Source of the DNA: CAZCSY01 sp964501505
GTDB lineage: Bacteria; Omnitrophota; Gorgyraeia; Velamenicoccales; Velamenicoccaceae
Direction of reading: 5' to 3'
NCBI GenBank assembly: GCA_964501505.1
Contig: CAZCSY010000001.1
Coordinates: 11,231 to 75,230 of the forward strand
DNA length: 64,000 bases
A program made the position numbers and the translations under genes. Below are positions 33,404-40,815 of this stretch, piece by piece; the stretch's first letter is position 1; each line of letters starts with the position of its first letter. The notes under the pieces are model-generated. The model made no database searches. It worked only from the letters and a program-made list of their open reading frames with translations, and had not been told where the DNA came from.

Positions 33404-34809
33404 ACCTGGATGATACGATAGCCGCTGTGGCAACGGCTCGGGGGGAGGGGGCGGTGGGCATCGTGCGCCTCAGCGGTCCTCAGGCCCTCTGCGTCGTTGA
33501 TAAGATTTTTCTTGCCCGCAACCGGCGATCCCTCTTCGAACAGCCTGATTTCACGATGCGTCTGGGCTGGGTCGTGCGCGACGCCCGCGGCCGACAGGCG
33601 CCGTCCGGCCGGCCCAGCGATGTCGTCGATGAGGTGCTCGTCTCGGTGATGCGCGCGCCGAGGAGCTACACGCGCGAGGATGTCGTCGAGGTGAACGCCC
33701 ACGGCGGCATGCACGCGCTCCAGACGATCCTGAAGCTTATCCTGGAAGGCGGTGCGCGGCTGGCTGAACCAGGCGAGTTCACGCGCCGCGCCTTTTTGAA
33801 CGGTCGCCTGGATCTGGTCCAGGCGGAAGCGGTCTTGGACGTGGTCCGCGCCAAAGGCGACTGGGCGCTCAAGAACAGCGAGCGTCAGCTTTTGGGCGCT
33901 TTGTCGCGCGTCTTTTGCGAAATGCACGATCACCTCATCGGCCTCCTGGCCGACATGGAGGCGGTCCTTGATTTTCCGGAGGAAGGGACGGGCCCGGCGG
34001 AGACGCGGCGTTTTGTGCCGCTCATCGCGCAGGCTGCCGACAGAATGGATGCCCACGTGAGGCGCAGCGCCCAGGGCCGCCTGATGCGCGAAGGCCTGAA
34101 GGTCGTGATCATCGGCCGGACGAACGTCGGCAAGTCTTCATTACTCAACGCGTTGCTGCGCCAGGAGCGGGCGATCGTGACGCCCATCCCCGGCACGACG
34201 CGCGATACGGTCGAAGAGACCATTCCTATTCAGGGGCTGGCGGTCCAGCTTATCGATACCGCCGGGATCGCCGTCGCCCGCGACGCAGTAGAAGTTGAGG
34301 CCTTGGCGCGCAGCCGGCAGGCCCTGGCGCAGGCCGATGTCGTCCTGTTTGTTCTGGATGGATCGGTGGGCCTCCAGGACGATGACAGGCGGCTCTTTGA
34401 GTCTCTTGCCGATAAGACGCATCTCATCGTTATCAACAAGTCTGACTTGCCGCGCGCCTGGGACAGGGGGGCGCTGTGTCGTTGGACCGCCCGGCCGGTG
34501 ATCGATGTGTCCGCGCGCACCGGCGAGCATATCATGGAACTGGAACAGGTAGTCCTGAAGAGCGTCTTCGACGGGCCGCCGGCCTGGGAGGAGGGGGCGT
34601 GGGTCTCGAACGCCCGCCATATCGAGGCGCTGCGCCGCGGCCGTGAGGGGCTCATGCGGGCCGTCGATTCGCTCAAGAAGGGGTTGCCCCTGGATGTGGC
34701 GGCCCTCGACGTGCGCGCCGCCGCAGAGAGCATCGGCGAGATCACCGGTACTCTCTGCAGCGACGAGGTCCTCGACGCCATCTTTTCCAAATTCTGCATC
34801 GGCAAGTGA
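33391..34809 (+). CDS. mnmE: tRNA uridine-5-carboxymethylaminomethyl modification GTPase
   Basis: A full-length 472-residue MnmE. The N-terminal formyl-THF-binding domain begins DTIAAVATARGEGAVGIVRLSG and contains the SYTREDVVEVNAHGG motif. An inserted G domain has GRTNVGKSSLLNAL, IPGTTRDTVEE, DTAGI and NKSD. The helical domain ends with the diagnostic FCIGK, whose Cys is conserved. With MnmG it modifies wobble U34 of certain tRNAs. It shares an operon with folC, whose folate products feed this reaction. Confidence 0.97.
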   Translation: MSRLDLDDTIAAVATARGEGAVGIVRLSGPQALCVVDKIFLARNRRSLFEQPDFTMRLGWVVRDARGRQAPSGRPSDVVDEVLVSVMRAPRSYTREDVVEVNAHGGMHALQTILKLILEGGARLAEPGEFTRRAFLNGRLDLVQAEAVLDVVRAKGDWALKNSERQLLGALSRVFCEMHDHLIGLLADMEAVLDFPEEGTGPAETRRFVPLIAQAADRMDAHVRRSAQGRLMREGLKVVIIGRTNVGKSSLLNALLRQERAIVTPIPGTTRDTVEETIPIQGLAVQLIDTAGIAVARDAVEVEALARSRQALAQADVVLFVLDGSVGLQDDDRRLFESLADKTHLIVINKSDLPRAWDRGALCRWTARPVIDVSARTGEHIMELEQVVLKSVFDGPPAWEEGAWVSNARHIEALRRGREGLMRAVDSLKKGLPLDVAALDVRAAAESIGEITGTLCSDEVLDAIFSKFCIGK

Positions 34810-34822
34810 GACCTCCAGTTTG

Positions 34823-34947
34823 CCCCGTATCACGGGAAGGCAAGGGCTGGTGATAGGGGGTAAACCCCCTATCACGGGAAGGTGAGAGCCGGTGACGCGG
34901 GACCTCCGGCCCCGCATCACAGGAAGGCAAGAGCCGGTGACGCGGGG
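34823..34947 (+). repeat. Three tandem structured hairpin repeats upstream of folE
   Basis: Copies at 34823-34859, 34865-34901 and 34910-34947 share TCACRGGAAGGYRAGRGCYGGTGA. Each folds as C-rich 5' arm, TCAC, an asymmetric GGGAA bulge, an apical GGY-4nt-GCY stem, GTGA and a G-rich arm. Outer arms differ between copies but remain complementary in copies 1 and 3. It is followed by GAGGGTAAATC immediately before the folE ATG. Confidence 0.7.
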
Positions 34948-34977
34948 CCTTCGGCGGGATAGGAGTGAGGGTAAATC

Positions 34978-35541
34978 ATGGACAAGAAGAAGATCGAGAA
35001 GGCGATACGCATGATCCTGGAGGCGATCGGGGAGGACCCGCACCGCCGGGACCTGGAGGAGACGCCCGAGCGCGTGGCGGACATGTATGAGGAGATATTT
35101 CTGGGTCTCAGCGAGGACCCCAAGAAGGAGCTGGAGGTCATCCTTGACCAGAAGCACGAAGAGATCGTCCTTTTAAAAGACATCCCGCTCTATTCCGTCT
35201 GCGAACACCACCTCATCCCGTTCATCGGTCGGGCGCACGTGGCGTATATCCCGAAGGGCGGACGGGTGACGGGCCTGAGCAAGATCGCCCGCGTGGTAGA
35301 GATCCTCTCCAGGCGGCCACAGGTGCAGGAGCGGTTGACGACCCAGGTGGCCGGCGTGATCATGGACAAGCTCAAGCCTTTGGGGGTGATGGTGGTGATT
35401 GAGGCCGAGCACCTGTGCCTGAGCATGCGCGGGGTGAAGAAGCCCGGTATCACGACGGTGACGAGCGCGGTCCGTGGGGTCTTCAAGGAGAACGAAAAGA
35501 CGCGCTCGGAGACCCTGGCGCTTATCAAGGGAGTCCGGTAG
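34978..35541 (+). CDS. folE: GTP cyclohydrolase I
   Basis: The 187-residue protein has the zinc site CEHHLIPFIGRAHVAYIPKGGRVTGLSKIARVV (starting near residue 75) and the second zinc Cys in EAEHLCLSMRGVKKPG. QERLTTQVAGVIMD and a C-terminal TRSETLALIKG complete the fold. It opens GTP to dihydroneopterin triphosphate, the first step of folate and other pterin pathways. Its ribosome binding site lies in GAGTGAGGG, inside the end of the repeat array. The same 15-bp start context recurs at 61963. Confidence 0.96.
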   Translation: MDKKKIEKAIRMILEAIGEDPHRRDLEETPERVADMYEEIFLGLSEDPKKELEVILDQKHEEIVLLKDIPLYSVCEHHLIPFIGRAHVAYIPKGGRVTGLSKIARVVEILSRRPQVQERLTTQVAGVIMDKLKPLGVMVVIEAEHLCLSMRGVKKPGITTVTSAVRGVFKENEKTRSETLALIKGVR

Positions 35542-35545
35542 GCCT

Positions 35546-35574
35546 TTGACAATTGTGGAGGATTATGCTATAAA
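35546..35574 (+). promoter_or_regulatory. Strong sigma-70-like promoter for a small RNA
   Basis: TTGACA (35546-35551), 17-bp spacer, TATAAA (35569-35574). Transcription would begin near 35581, only about 60 nt before a strong terminator. Confidence 0.8.
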
Positions 35575-35580
35575 AAGCAT

Positions 35581-35644
35581 AAGCACGGCGTCGGTGCTTG
35601 CGAAAGAAGGCAATGGGGCGTTCTTGAGAGAGAACGCCTTTTTT
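35581..35644 (+). ncRNA. Predicted ~64-nt small RNA of unknown family
   Basis: The stretch between the promoter at 35546 and the terminator folds into two hairpins. AAGCAC (35581-35586) pairs with GTGCTT (35594-35599). GGCGTTCT (35617-35624) pairs with AGAACGCC (35631-35638), followed by six T (terminator). The single-stranded linker is purine-rich (GCGAAAGAAGGCAATGG). There is no open reading frame of note. If transcription reads through, it would also serve as the leader of the desulforedoxin-like gene. I recognise no riboswitch class. Confidence 0.65.
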
Positions 35645-35724
35645 GTTGCCCGGAGAGGGCTATCTGCCTTAACGGCCCTGCGGTGAAGGGCGCCATATTT
35701 TTAGGTTGACAAAAAGGGGAAGAG

Positions 35725-35886
35725 ATGGCTAAACTCAAGAAAGGGATGCGGCTGGCGTGTGTGCCGTGCGGCCGCCGGGTGGTCGTCGATGCGTGCGGCG
35801 CCTCGACGCAGACCATCTGGTGCTGCGGCAAGCCCATGGCTCCTACGCGCGGCGCCTCAAAGAAGACAAAAAAGCGCAGCCGCTAG
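35725..35886 (+). CDS. Desulforedoxin-like small iron protein
   Basis: A 53-residue basic protein behind GGGGAAGAG. The cysteines are spaced as C12-x2-C15 and adjacent C33-C34 in CCGKPM. That is the desulforedoxin/desulfoferrodoxin N-terminal domain pattern (Cys-x2-Cys ... Cys-Cys-Gly-x-x-Met), which ligates one iron tetrahedrally. An additional Cys24 lies in the loop. The Lys/Arg-rich tail (about 41-53) is unusual and could bind nucleic acid. A zinc-ribbon role is the alternative. It lies just downstream of the small RNA and might depend on read-through. Confidence 0.7.
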   Translation: MAKLKKGMRLACVPCGRRVVVDACGASTQTIWCCGKPMAPTRGASKKTKKRSR

Positions 35887-35949
35887 AGCCGCACGCTCTT
35901 TGCTTACCTTTTTCACTTCACCTTACGATCAGAGGATCCGTCGGGGACC

Positions 35950-36684
35950 ATGGGGTGTCTTCACAGCGGGAGGAGTGTCTCTTTATCTGGTCGTGTCGTT
36001 GCCTGTGCGTTTCTCCTGACTCTCGTCGTCTTCCTTCACGTCCCTCTTTTAACGGCTCAACAGTCCGGAGGATCTAAGGTAGTGCGGTTACCCGACCCAC
36101 AAGAGGACGGCGGCCTTTCTCTCGAAAAGACGCTCGCGGGGCGCCGTTCCGTGAGAAGCTATAAAAACGACTCCCTGTCTTTAACACAGCTGGGTCAGCT
36201 TCTTTGGGCGGCGCAGGGCCAGACGCATCCGCGAGGGTTTAGGACAGCGCCGTCGGCCGGCGCCACGTACCCGCTCGAGCTCTACGTGGCGGTGGGACAC
36301 GTTGAAGGGTTGGCGCCGGGCGTCTACCGCTATACATCAAAGGATCATGCCTTAATTTTATGCAAGGACGTAGACGTGCGTTCGGACATGGCCCGGGCCA
36401 GCTACGGACAGAGTTGGGTCGCCGGCGCACCCGTCCTTTTTATCATCACAGCGGATTATAAGCGCACGACAGGACGCTACGGCACGCGGGGCGGGGTCTA
36501 CGTCGCCATCGAGGCGGGGTGCGCGTCACAAAATATCGCGCTGGAAGCCGTGGCAGGGGGGCTGGGGTCGGTCATCGTCGGGGCCTTTGACGACGCCGGC
36601 GTGAAGGCCGCAGCCGGCCTGCCGGCGGAAGAAGAGCCTTTGTTGTATATGCCTGTGGGTGTTCCTGATCAGGTGCAGGGTTAA
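35950..36684 (+). CDS. SagB-type nitroreductase-fold oxidoreductase, exported
   Basis: This 244-residue protein has an N-terminal hydrophobic signal (about 18-36, ending near TAQQ) and then a nitroreductase-like FMN domain. It shows the SagB/ThcOx signature ETLAGRRSVRSYKN-like start, LGQLLWAAQGQT, the R-TAPSAGATYPLELYV motif and EAGCASQNIALEAVAGGLGSVIVGAFDD. SagB enzymes oxidise azolines in RiPP pathways, but many stand-alone homologues have unknown substrates. No cyclodehydratase is nearby. A signal peptide on this fold is noteworthy. Confidence 0.82.
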   Translation: MGCLHSGRSVSLSGRVVACAFLLTLVVFLHVPLLTAQQSGGSKVVRLPDPQEDGGLSLEKTLAGRRSVRSYKNDSLSLTQLGQLLWAAQGQTHPRGFRTAPSAGATYPLELYVAVGHVEGLAPGVYRYTSKDHALILCKDVDVRSDMARASYGQSWVAGAPVLFIITADYKRTTGRYGTRGGVYVAIEAGCASQNIALEAVAGGLGSVIVGAFDDAGVKAAAGLPAEEEPLLYMPVGVPDQVQG

Positions 36685-36752
36685 GGGCGCGGCTGAGGGA
36701 GCCTCGGATATTTTCGTGCATTATCGAAGTTCTAACGGCAAAAGGAGGGGGT

Positions 36753-37391
36753 ATGGGGGCAAGACATTTTTTGGGGATGCTGTTGGTGTCGGTCTTCGCG
36801 ATGAGCGCCTCTGGTTGTGCAACGATTGACAAGCTGAAGCGTGCAGACGCCTTGGAACGGGAAAACATGCGCCTCCGGCAAGACCTGGAGGGCTTGCAGC
36901 AGGAACGCGATACGGCCCTGGAGCGGGCCCGCAAGGACCTCGCCCGCATCTTTGAACAGGAACTTGGAGAATACAAGGCCAAGCTCGAGATGACCGAGCG
37001 CGGCCTCGTCCTGACCTTTTTAGCAGAGGTCTTCTTTGATTCCGGCAAGGCCGAGGTGCGCCAGGAGGGTAAAGGGGTCCTGAATAAGGTGGCCAAGGTC
37101 TTGAAGGAGGACGTCCCGGCTTCGCTCGTCGCCATCGAGGGGCATACCGATTCAGACCCCATCAAGCACTCTGACTGGAAGTCGAATTGGGAGCTCTCCA
37201 CGGCCCGCGCCCTTGCCGTGCTGCACTATTTCGTCGATGAAGGCGGCGTGACGCCGGACAGGCTCTCTGCGGTCGGCTACGGCGAGTACCGTCCCGTGGC
37301 CTCCAACGAGACCGCCGACGGCAAGAAGAGGAACCGGCGCGTCGAGATCGTCATCCTGCCGTCCAAGATGAAGAAGGTCAAGGCAGACTAG
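36753..37391 (+). CDS. OmpA-family lipoprotein
   Basis: A 212-residue lipoprotein with lipobox SASGC (Cys22). A coiled coil follows (about 28-80, heptad-like ERENMRLRQDLEGLQQERD), then an OmpA/MotB peptidoglycan-binding domain with LVAIEGHTDSDPIKHS, NWELSTARALAVLHYF and RLSAVGYGEYRPVASN...RNRRVEIVILP. The Asp and Arg that hold diaminopimelate are in place. It would tether a membrane to the cell wall. AAAGGAGGG precedes the start, and a terminator follows 60 bp after the stop. Confidence 0.92.
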   Translation: MGARHFLGMLLVSVFAMSASGCATIDKLKRADALERENMRLRQDLEGLQQERDTALERARKDLARIFEQELGEYKAKLEMTERGLVLTFLAEVFFDSGKAEVRQEGKGVLNKVAKVLKEDVPASLVAIEGHTDSDPIKHSDWKSNWELSTARALAVLHYFVDEGGVTPDRLSAVGYGEYRPVASNETADGKKRNRRVEIVILPSKMKKVKAD

Positions 37392-37450
37392 CCTGTCTCT
37401 TTGAGGCAACACGCTGTCCCCAAAGGCGCGGTCTGCTCTTCGGGGGCAAT

Positions 37451-37484
37451 AAAAAAGGCGCCTCTTCAAGAGGCGCCTTTTTCT
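37451..37484. terminator. Bidirectional rho-independent terminator
   Basis: Perfect stem GGCGCCTC/GAGGCGCC (37457-37464 and 37470-37477) with a run of A on the left and T on the right. It separates the + strand OmpA-lipoprotein gene from the convergent nfnB gene. Confidence 0.9.
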
Positions 37485-37582
37485 CTTACCTGTCTTTCAC
37501 GAGCGCATGGTCACTCGGACCTTCTGCGCTTAGATCATCCCTGATGCCCTCCGGCGTATCGGCATATCAGCCCCTCACCGAT

Positions 37583-39007
37583 CTATGATTTTTCACAAAG
37601 TCTCTTCATGATCGCTTGGGCGGCTCTCTTGGCCATCCCCATGGCTTCAATGACAGTCCCTTCCCCTCCCACGATATCGCCGCCCGCAAAGACATTTTTC
37701 ATGGACGTTTCCATGGTCTGGGGATCGACCACCACATTTCCATATTCATCGACCTTGAGGGCCGGCGTCGCCTTTGTCAGGATCGCGTTCGCCTCGAGAC
37801 CGATCGCGATAACGGCCAGGTCGCAATCCAATTCAAAGTCGCTCCCTTTTATCTCTATCGGTCTTCGTCGTCCGGAGCCGTCAGGTTCACCCAGTTCGCA
37901 CCTGAGGCATCTGACCCGTCTCACAAAACCGTTCCCGTCGCCGCTGAAGGCCTCGGGCTTGACCAAAAGATTGAATTTTACTCCTTCTTCCCCGGCGTGC
38001 TCTATCTCGAGACGGCGCGCCGGCATTTCTACTTGCGTCCGACGATAAAGTATCGTCGTATCGGGTCTGATCCCGTTCATCTTCTGGAGCCTTAGGGCTA
38101 CTCTCGCCGCATCCATGGCGGTATTCCCGCCGCCGATGACGACGACGTGCTCACCGATATTGACGGGGGTATGGTAATGGGGGAATTGATAAGCGGACAT
38201 CAGGTTGACGCGGGTAAGGAACTCATTCGCGGAATAGACGTTAGAGAGGTTTTCTCCGGTAATCCGCAAAAATGACGGCGTGCCGGCGCCCAGGCCCAGA
38301 AAAACGGCGGCATAGCCTTCCCTGAAGAGTCCGTCGAGCGCCCTGGTCTTGCCGATGATGCAATTCGGGATAATCTCGACGCCGAGCTTTTTCAGATAAT
38401 CGATTTCAAGATCCAGGACGTTTCGGGGCAGCCTGAAAGGAGGGATCCCATAGCGCAAGACGCCTCCGGAATCGTGCAGGCCCTCAAAGACGGTCACCTT
38501 CATTCCTTGCCTCGCAAGCTCCCCGGCACAACACAGGCCGGCAGGGCCGGATCCGACGACCGCCACCCTGAAACGGGAAAAACCCTCGGTATCCCGGACG
38601 GGGACCCTCAGCTCATGGGCCATCCCGTAGTCGCCGATAAACCTTTCGAGGAAATGAATATTGATGGCCTCTTCGGAGGCAAAGGGCATGCCTTTCTTGG
38701 TCAGGACACACGTCTTGCGGCACTGATATTCCGCCGGGCACACCCGGCCGCACATCGAGGGAAAGTCATTCCTTTGCCTGATGGTAACGTATGCGCCGGC
38801 ATAGTCCTTCTCGGTGATCTGACGTATAAATTCTTTTATATCTATGCCGACCGGACAGCCGGCGCTGCACTGCGGATCCTTGCATTGAAGGCAACGCATG
38901 GCCTCCCGCAGCGCCTCTTGTTCGCCATACCCCTCCACGACCTCTTCGAAACCAGAAATCCTTGAGGCGGCGTCTTTCTCTTTGATCTTAACCGGCCCTT
39001 TTCTCAT
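37583..39007 (-). CDS. nfnB: NfnB / glutamate synthase small-subunit-like flavoprotein
   Basis: The 474-residue protein has two N-terminal [4Fe-4S] motifs (CLQCKDPQCSAGCPV near residue 38 and CGRVCPAEYQCRKTC near 86). It has an FAD-binding VAVVGSGPAGLCCAGELA and an NADPH-binding VVVIGGGNTAMDAARVALRL. Alone this could be the GltD-like subunit of glutamate synthase. The adjacent FNR-like gene makes it the large subunit of NfnAB, which bifurcates electrons from NADPH to NAD and ferredoxin. Start is ATG at 39007, 9 bp after the nfnA stop. The region has lower GC than the flanks. Confidence 0.9.
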   Translation of the reverse strand: MRKGPVKIKEKDAASRISGFEEVVEGYGEQEALREAMRCLQCKDPQCSAGCPVGIDIKEFIRQITEKDYAGAYVTIRQRNDFPSMCGRVCPAEYQCRKTCVLTKKGMPFASEEAINIHFLERFIGDYGMAHELRVPVRDTEGFSRFRVAVVGSGPAGLCCAGELARQGMKVTVFEGLHDSGGVLRYGIPPFRLPRNVLDLEIDYLKKLGVEIIPNCIIGKTRALDGLFREGYAAVFLGLGAGTPSFLRITGENLSNVYSANEFLTRVNLMSAYQFPHYHTPVNIGEHVVVIGGGNTAMDAARVALRLQKMNGIRPDTTILYRRTQVEMPARRLEIEHAGEEGVKFNLLVKPEAFSGDGNGFVRRVRCLRCELGEPDGSGRRRPIEIKGSDFELDCDLAVIAIGLEANAILTKATPALKVDEYGNVVVDPQTMETSMKNVFAGGDIVGGEGTVIEAMGMAKRAAQAIMKRLCEKS

Positions 39008-39016
39008 CTTGTTTCA

Positions 39017-39844
39017 TCAGAGACTATTAAGACGACAGATGTGTTTTTCTTTTTGTGCGTATCTATTGTTGCGTTTCATCAATTCGTCCCAGTCAACGGC
39101 GTGCGCATCAAATTCGGGACCATCGACGCAGCTAAACCTGGTCTTTCCCCCGACGCTGACCCGGCAACAACCGCACATTCCGGTCCCGTCGACCATGATG
39201 GCATTCAGGGAGACGAGGACGGGGCCGTTGTGGTTTTTTGTCACGTCTGAGACCTTCTTCATCATGGGCAGGGGACCCACGGCATACACCAGATCGCATT
39301 TTGTTCGTTCAAGAAGCTCTTGGAGCAGGTCGGTGGTGAAGCCTCTTCTGCCGTAGGAACCGTCGTCCGTCATTATGTGACATTCGTCGCAGACCTTTTT
39401 CATCTCGTCTTCGAGGATGAGGAGTTTTTTTGTGCGGGATCCCAGGATGGCGATGACGTCGTTACCGGCGCCCTTCAGCGCCCTGGCGACCGGATATATC
39501 TCTGCTATGCCGACGCCTCCGCCGACCACGATGACCCGTCCGTATTTCTTGATCGGCGTGGGATGCCCCAGCGGACCCACGAGCGCATAGAGCTCATCCC
39601 CGACCTCGGCGCGGCCCAAGAGCGCCGTGGTCAGGCCCGCCTCCTGAACGATGAGCCTCAGAACGCCCTTTTGCGCGTCGGCATCCACGACGGTCAAGGG
39701 GATCCGTTCACCCTCCTTTTTGACCATGAGCACGACAAACTGCCCCGCTTTTGAATTTTTGGCGATTTCCGGCGAAGAGATGTCAAGCCTGAAAATACGG
39801 GTACCCTGAGCGTCTGCCAGGATTTTTTTATTTAAGATCTTCAT
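39017..39844 (-). CDS. nfnA: NfnA / ferredoxin-NADP reductase-like subunit
   Basis: A 275-residue member of the dihydroorotate dehydrogenase electron-transfer/sulfide dehydrogenase subunit family. The FAD domain has GERIPLTVVDADAQKGVLRLIVQEAG. The nucleotide domain has VIVVGGGVGIAEIYPVARAL. The C-terminal [2Fe-2S] ligands are in GTGMCGCCRVSVGGKTRFSCVDGPEFDAHAVDW. It precedes nfnB on the minus strand, as in known Nfn operons. Its presence supports a ferredoxin-based anaerobic metabolism. Confidence 0.9.
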   Translation of the reverse strand: MKILNKKILADAQGTRIFRLDISSPEIAKNSKAGQFVVLMVKKEGERIPLTVVDADAQKGVLRLIVQEAGLTTALLGRAEVGDELYALVGPLGHPTPIKKYGRVIVVGGGVGIAEIYPVARALKGAGNDVIAILGSRTKKLLILEDEMKKVCDECHIMTDDGSYGRRGFTTDLLQELLERTKCDLVYAVGPLPMMKKVSDVTKNHNGPVLVSLNAIMVDGTGMCGCCRVSVGGKTRFSCVDGPEFDAHAVDWDELMKRNNRYAQKEKHICRLNSL

Positions 39845-39896
39845 GACGCGTTCTTACCGGATCTCTGGGCGATTTGCCTTTTTTAAGCAGGATATC

Positions 39897-39930
39897 AGAA
39901 AAAAGACGTCCTTTCCTATGGACGTCTTTG
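39897..39930 (-). terminator. Leader terminator/attenuator ahead of nfnA
   Basis: On the minus strand AAAGACGTCC (39929-39920) pairs with GGACGTCTTT (39911-39902), followed by a T run. It lies between the minus-strand promoter near 40000 and the nfnA ATG at 39844. A six-codon minus-strand frame starting at 39936 (MRQRRP) runs into the first arm. Confidence 0.6.
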
Positions 39931-39974
39931 TCTCATGCGTACGCAATCCTTCCTGCAGAAATATATTAGATAAA

Positions 39975-40002
39975 ATAATACACTGTTTACCTTTTTTGTC
40001 AA
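39975..40002 (-). promoter_or_regulatory. Minus-strand sigma-70-like promoter for nfnAB
   Basis: On the minus strand TTGACA (40002-39997), 16-bp spacer, TATTAT (39980-39975). It gives a leader of about 125 nt that contains the attenuator-like hairpin. Confidence 0.7.
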
Positions 40003-40433
40003 CCTTAAATGTGCTGCGGCCGCCGTTTATTTGTTTCGCTCGAGGCTGCGGCACCGGATGGCTTCAGCGACGGTGACCGCGGCGATGATCCCCGGCTTTG
40101 CCGCCAGGAACATCCAGGGCTTGGTGAGCCTGTTGAAGGAGGCCGAAGAGATCCCGGCACGCCGTACGTCATGGATGCGTATCGCAAGGAAGCCGGAAAG
40201 ATCCTCAGTTTGCATATAACATATAAAGAGAAAGAAGCGCGAAGACCAAATGGACAGGGATCCGATTGGAGACCAGCCTGTTTTTCTGCGTCAGGCCGGC
40301 GGCGACGGTCCTTCTGGTGCCGTGAAGCACGTTATGTCAGGGTAACAATTCAATATAATATTATATTCTACTTTAAGTATATTATTATATAATATATTAT
40401 ATAAATAGTAAGAAGTGAGTTCTGCTAGGGAAT
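40003..40433. other. Non-coding or decayed stretch with an AT-rich segment
   Basis: About 430 bp without a credible gene. The first 330 bp are GC-rich and have several overlapping short frames, none with family-like sequence. From about 40340 to 40420 the DNA is almost entirely A and T (TATAATATTATA-type runs). The composition change and the adjacent kinase remnant suggest a degraded, recombined region. Confidence 0.5.
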
Positions 40434-40753
40434 ATGTCAAGCGAAATTTCTCAAGGAGAGGACCGTTTGGGCCATAGGTCTTCAGGGAACGCGAGAGAAG
40501 GCGCAGACATCTTCGCATTAAAATGTTTGCCGGAAAAGCCCTTCGAGCCTCTGGAGGACCTTTTTTGTGATAAGATATGCGAGGGTCCGGGGAGAGATGC
40601 GGCCTTTGTTTTCCGCAGAAGATCGGCATCGAAGGCACGAGCTCGGGATTTTCGATTATTTACAATATCGTCAAATCACACAAGGGCACCATCGAGGCCC
40701 AGAGCACGCAAGGCCAGGGGACTACCTTCGTGGTCCGTCTGCCGGTCCCTTAG
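40434..40753 (+). pseudogene. Remnant of a two-component histidine kinase / receiver protein
   Basis: Fragments of a signalling protein survive in three frames. FALKCLPEKPFEPLEDL (near 40513) resembles the KPF end of a receiver domain. MRPLFSAEDRHRRHELG (near 40597) resembles the F-box region of a histidine kinase ATPase. GTSSGFSIIYNIVKSHKGT, continuing to FVVRLPVP and a TAG at 40751-40753, is the G2 box and C-terminal strand of that same domain. Consecutive pieces lie in different frames, so the gene is frameshifted and lacks its N-terminus. Confidence 0.75.
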
Positions 40754-40815
40754 ACAGGGCCCTGCGTGCGATACGGGCAGGGGTATCCGTCTTCAAATAA
40801 CACAGGGGGGAGAGA

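Noticed and set aside
40009..40392. A 127-codon + strand frame between nfnA and the porin
   Set aside because: It ends in an AT-run with Ile/Tyr/Phe low-complexity, has no family resemblance, and overlaps other equally poor frames.
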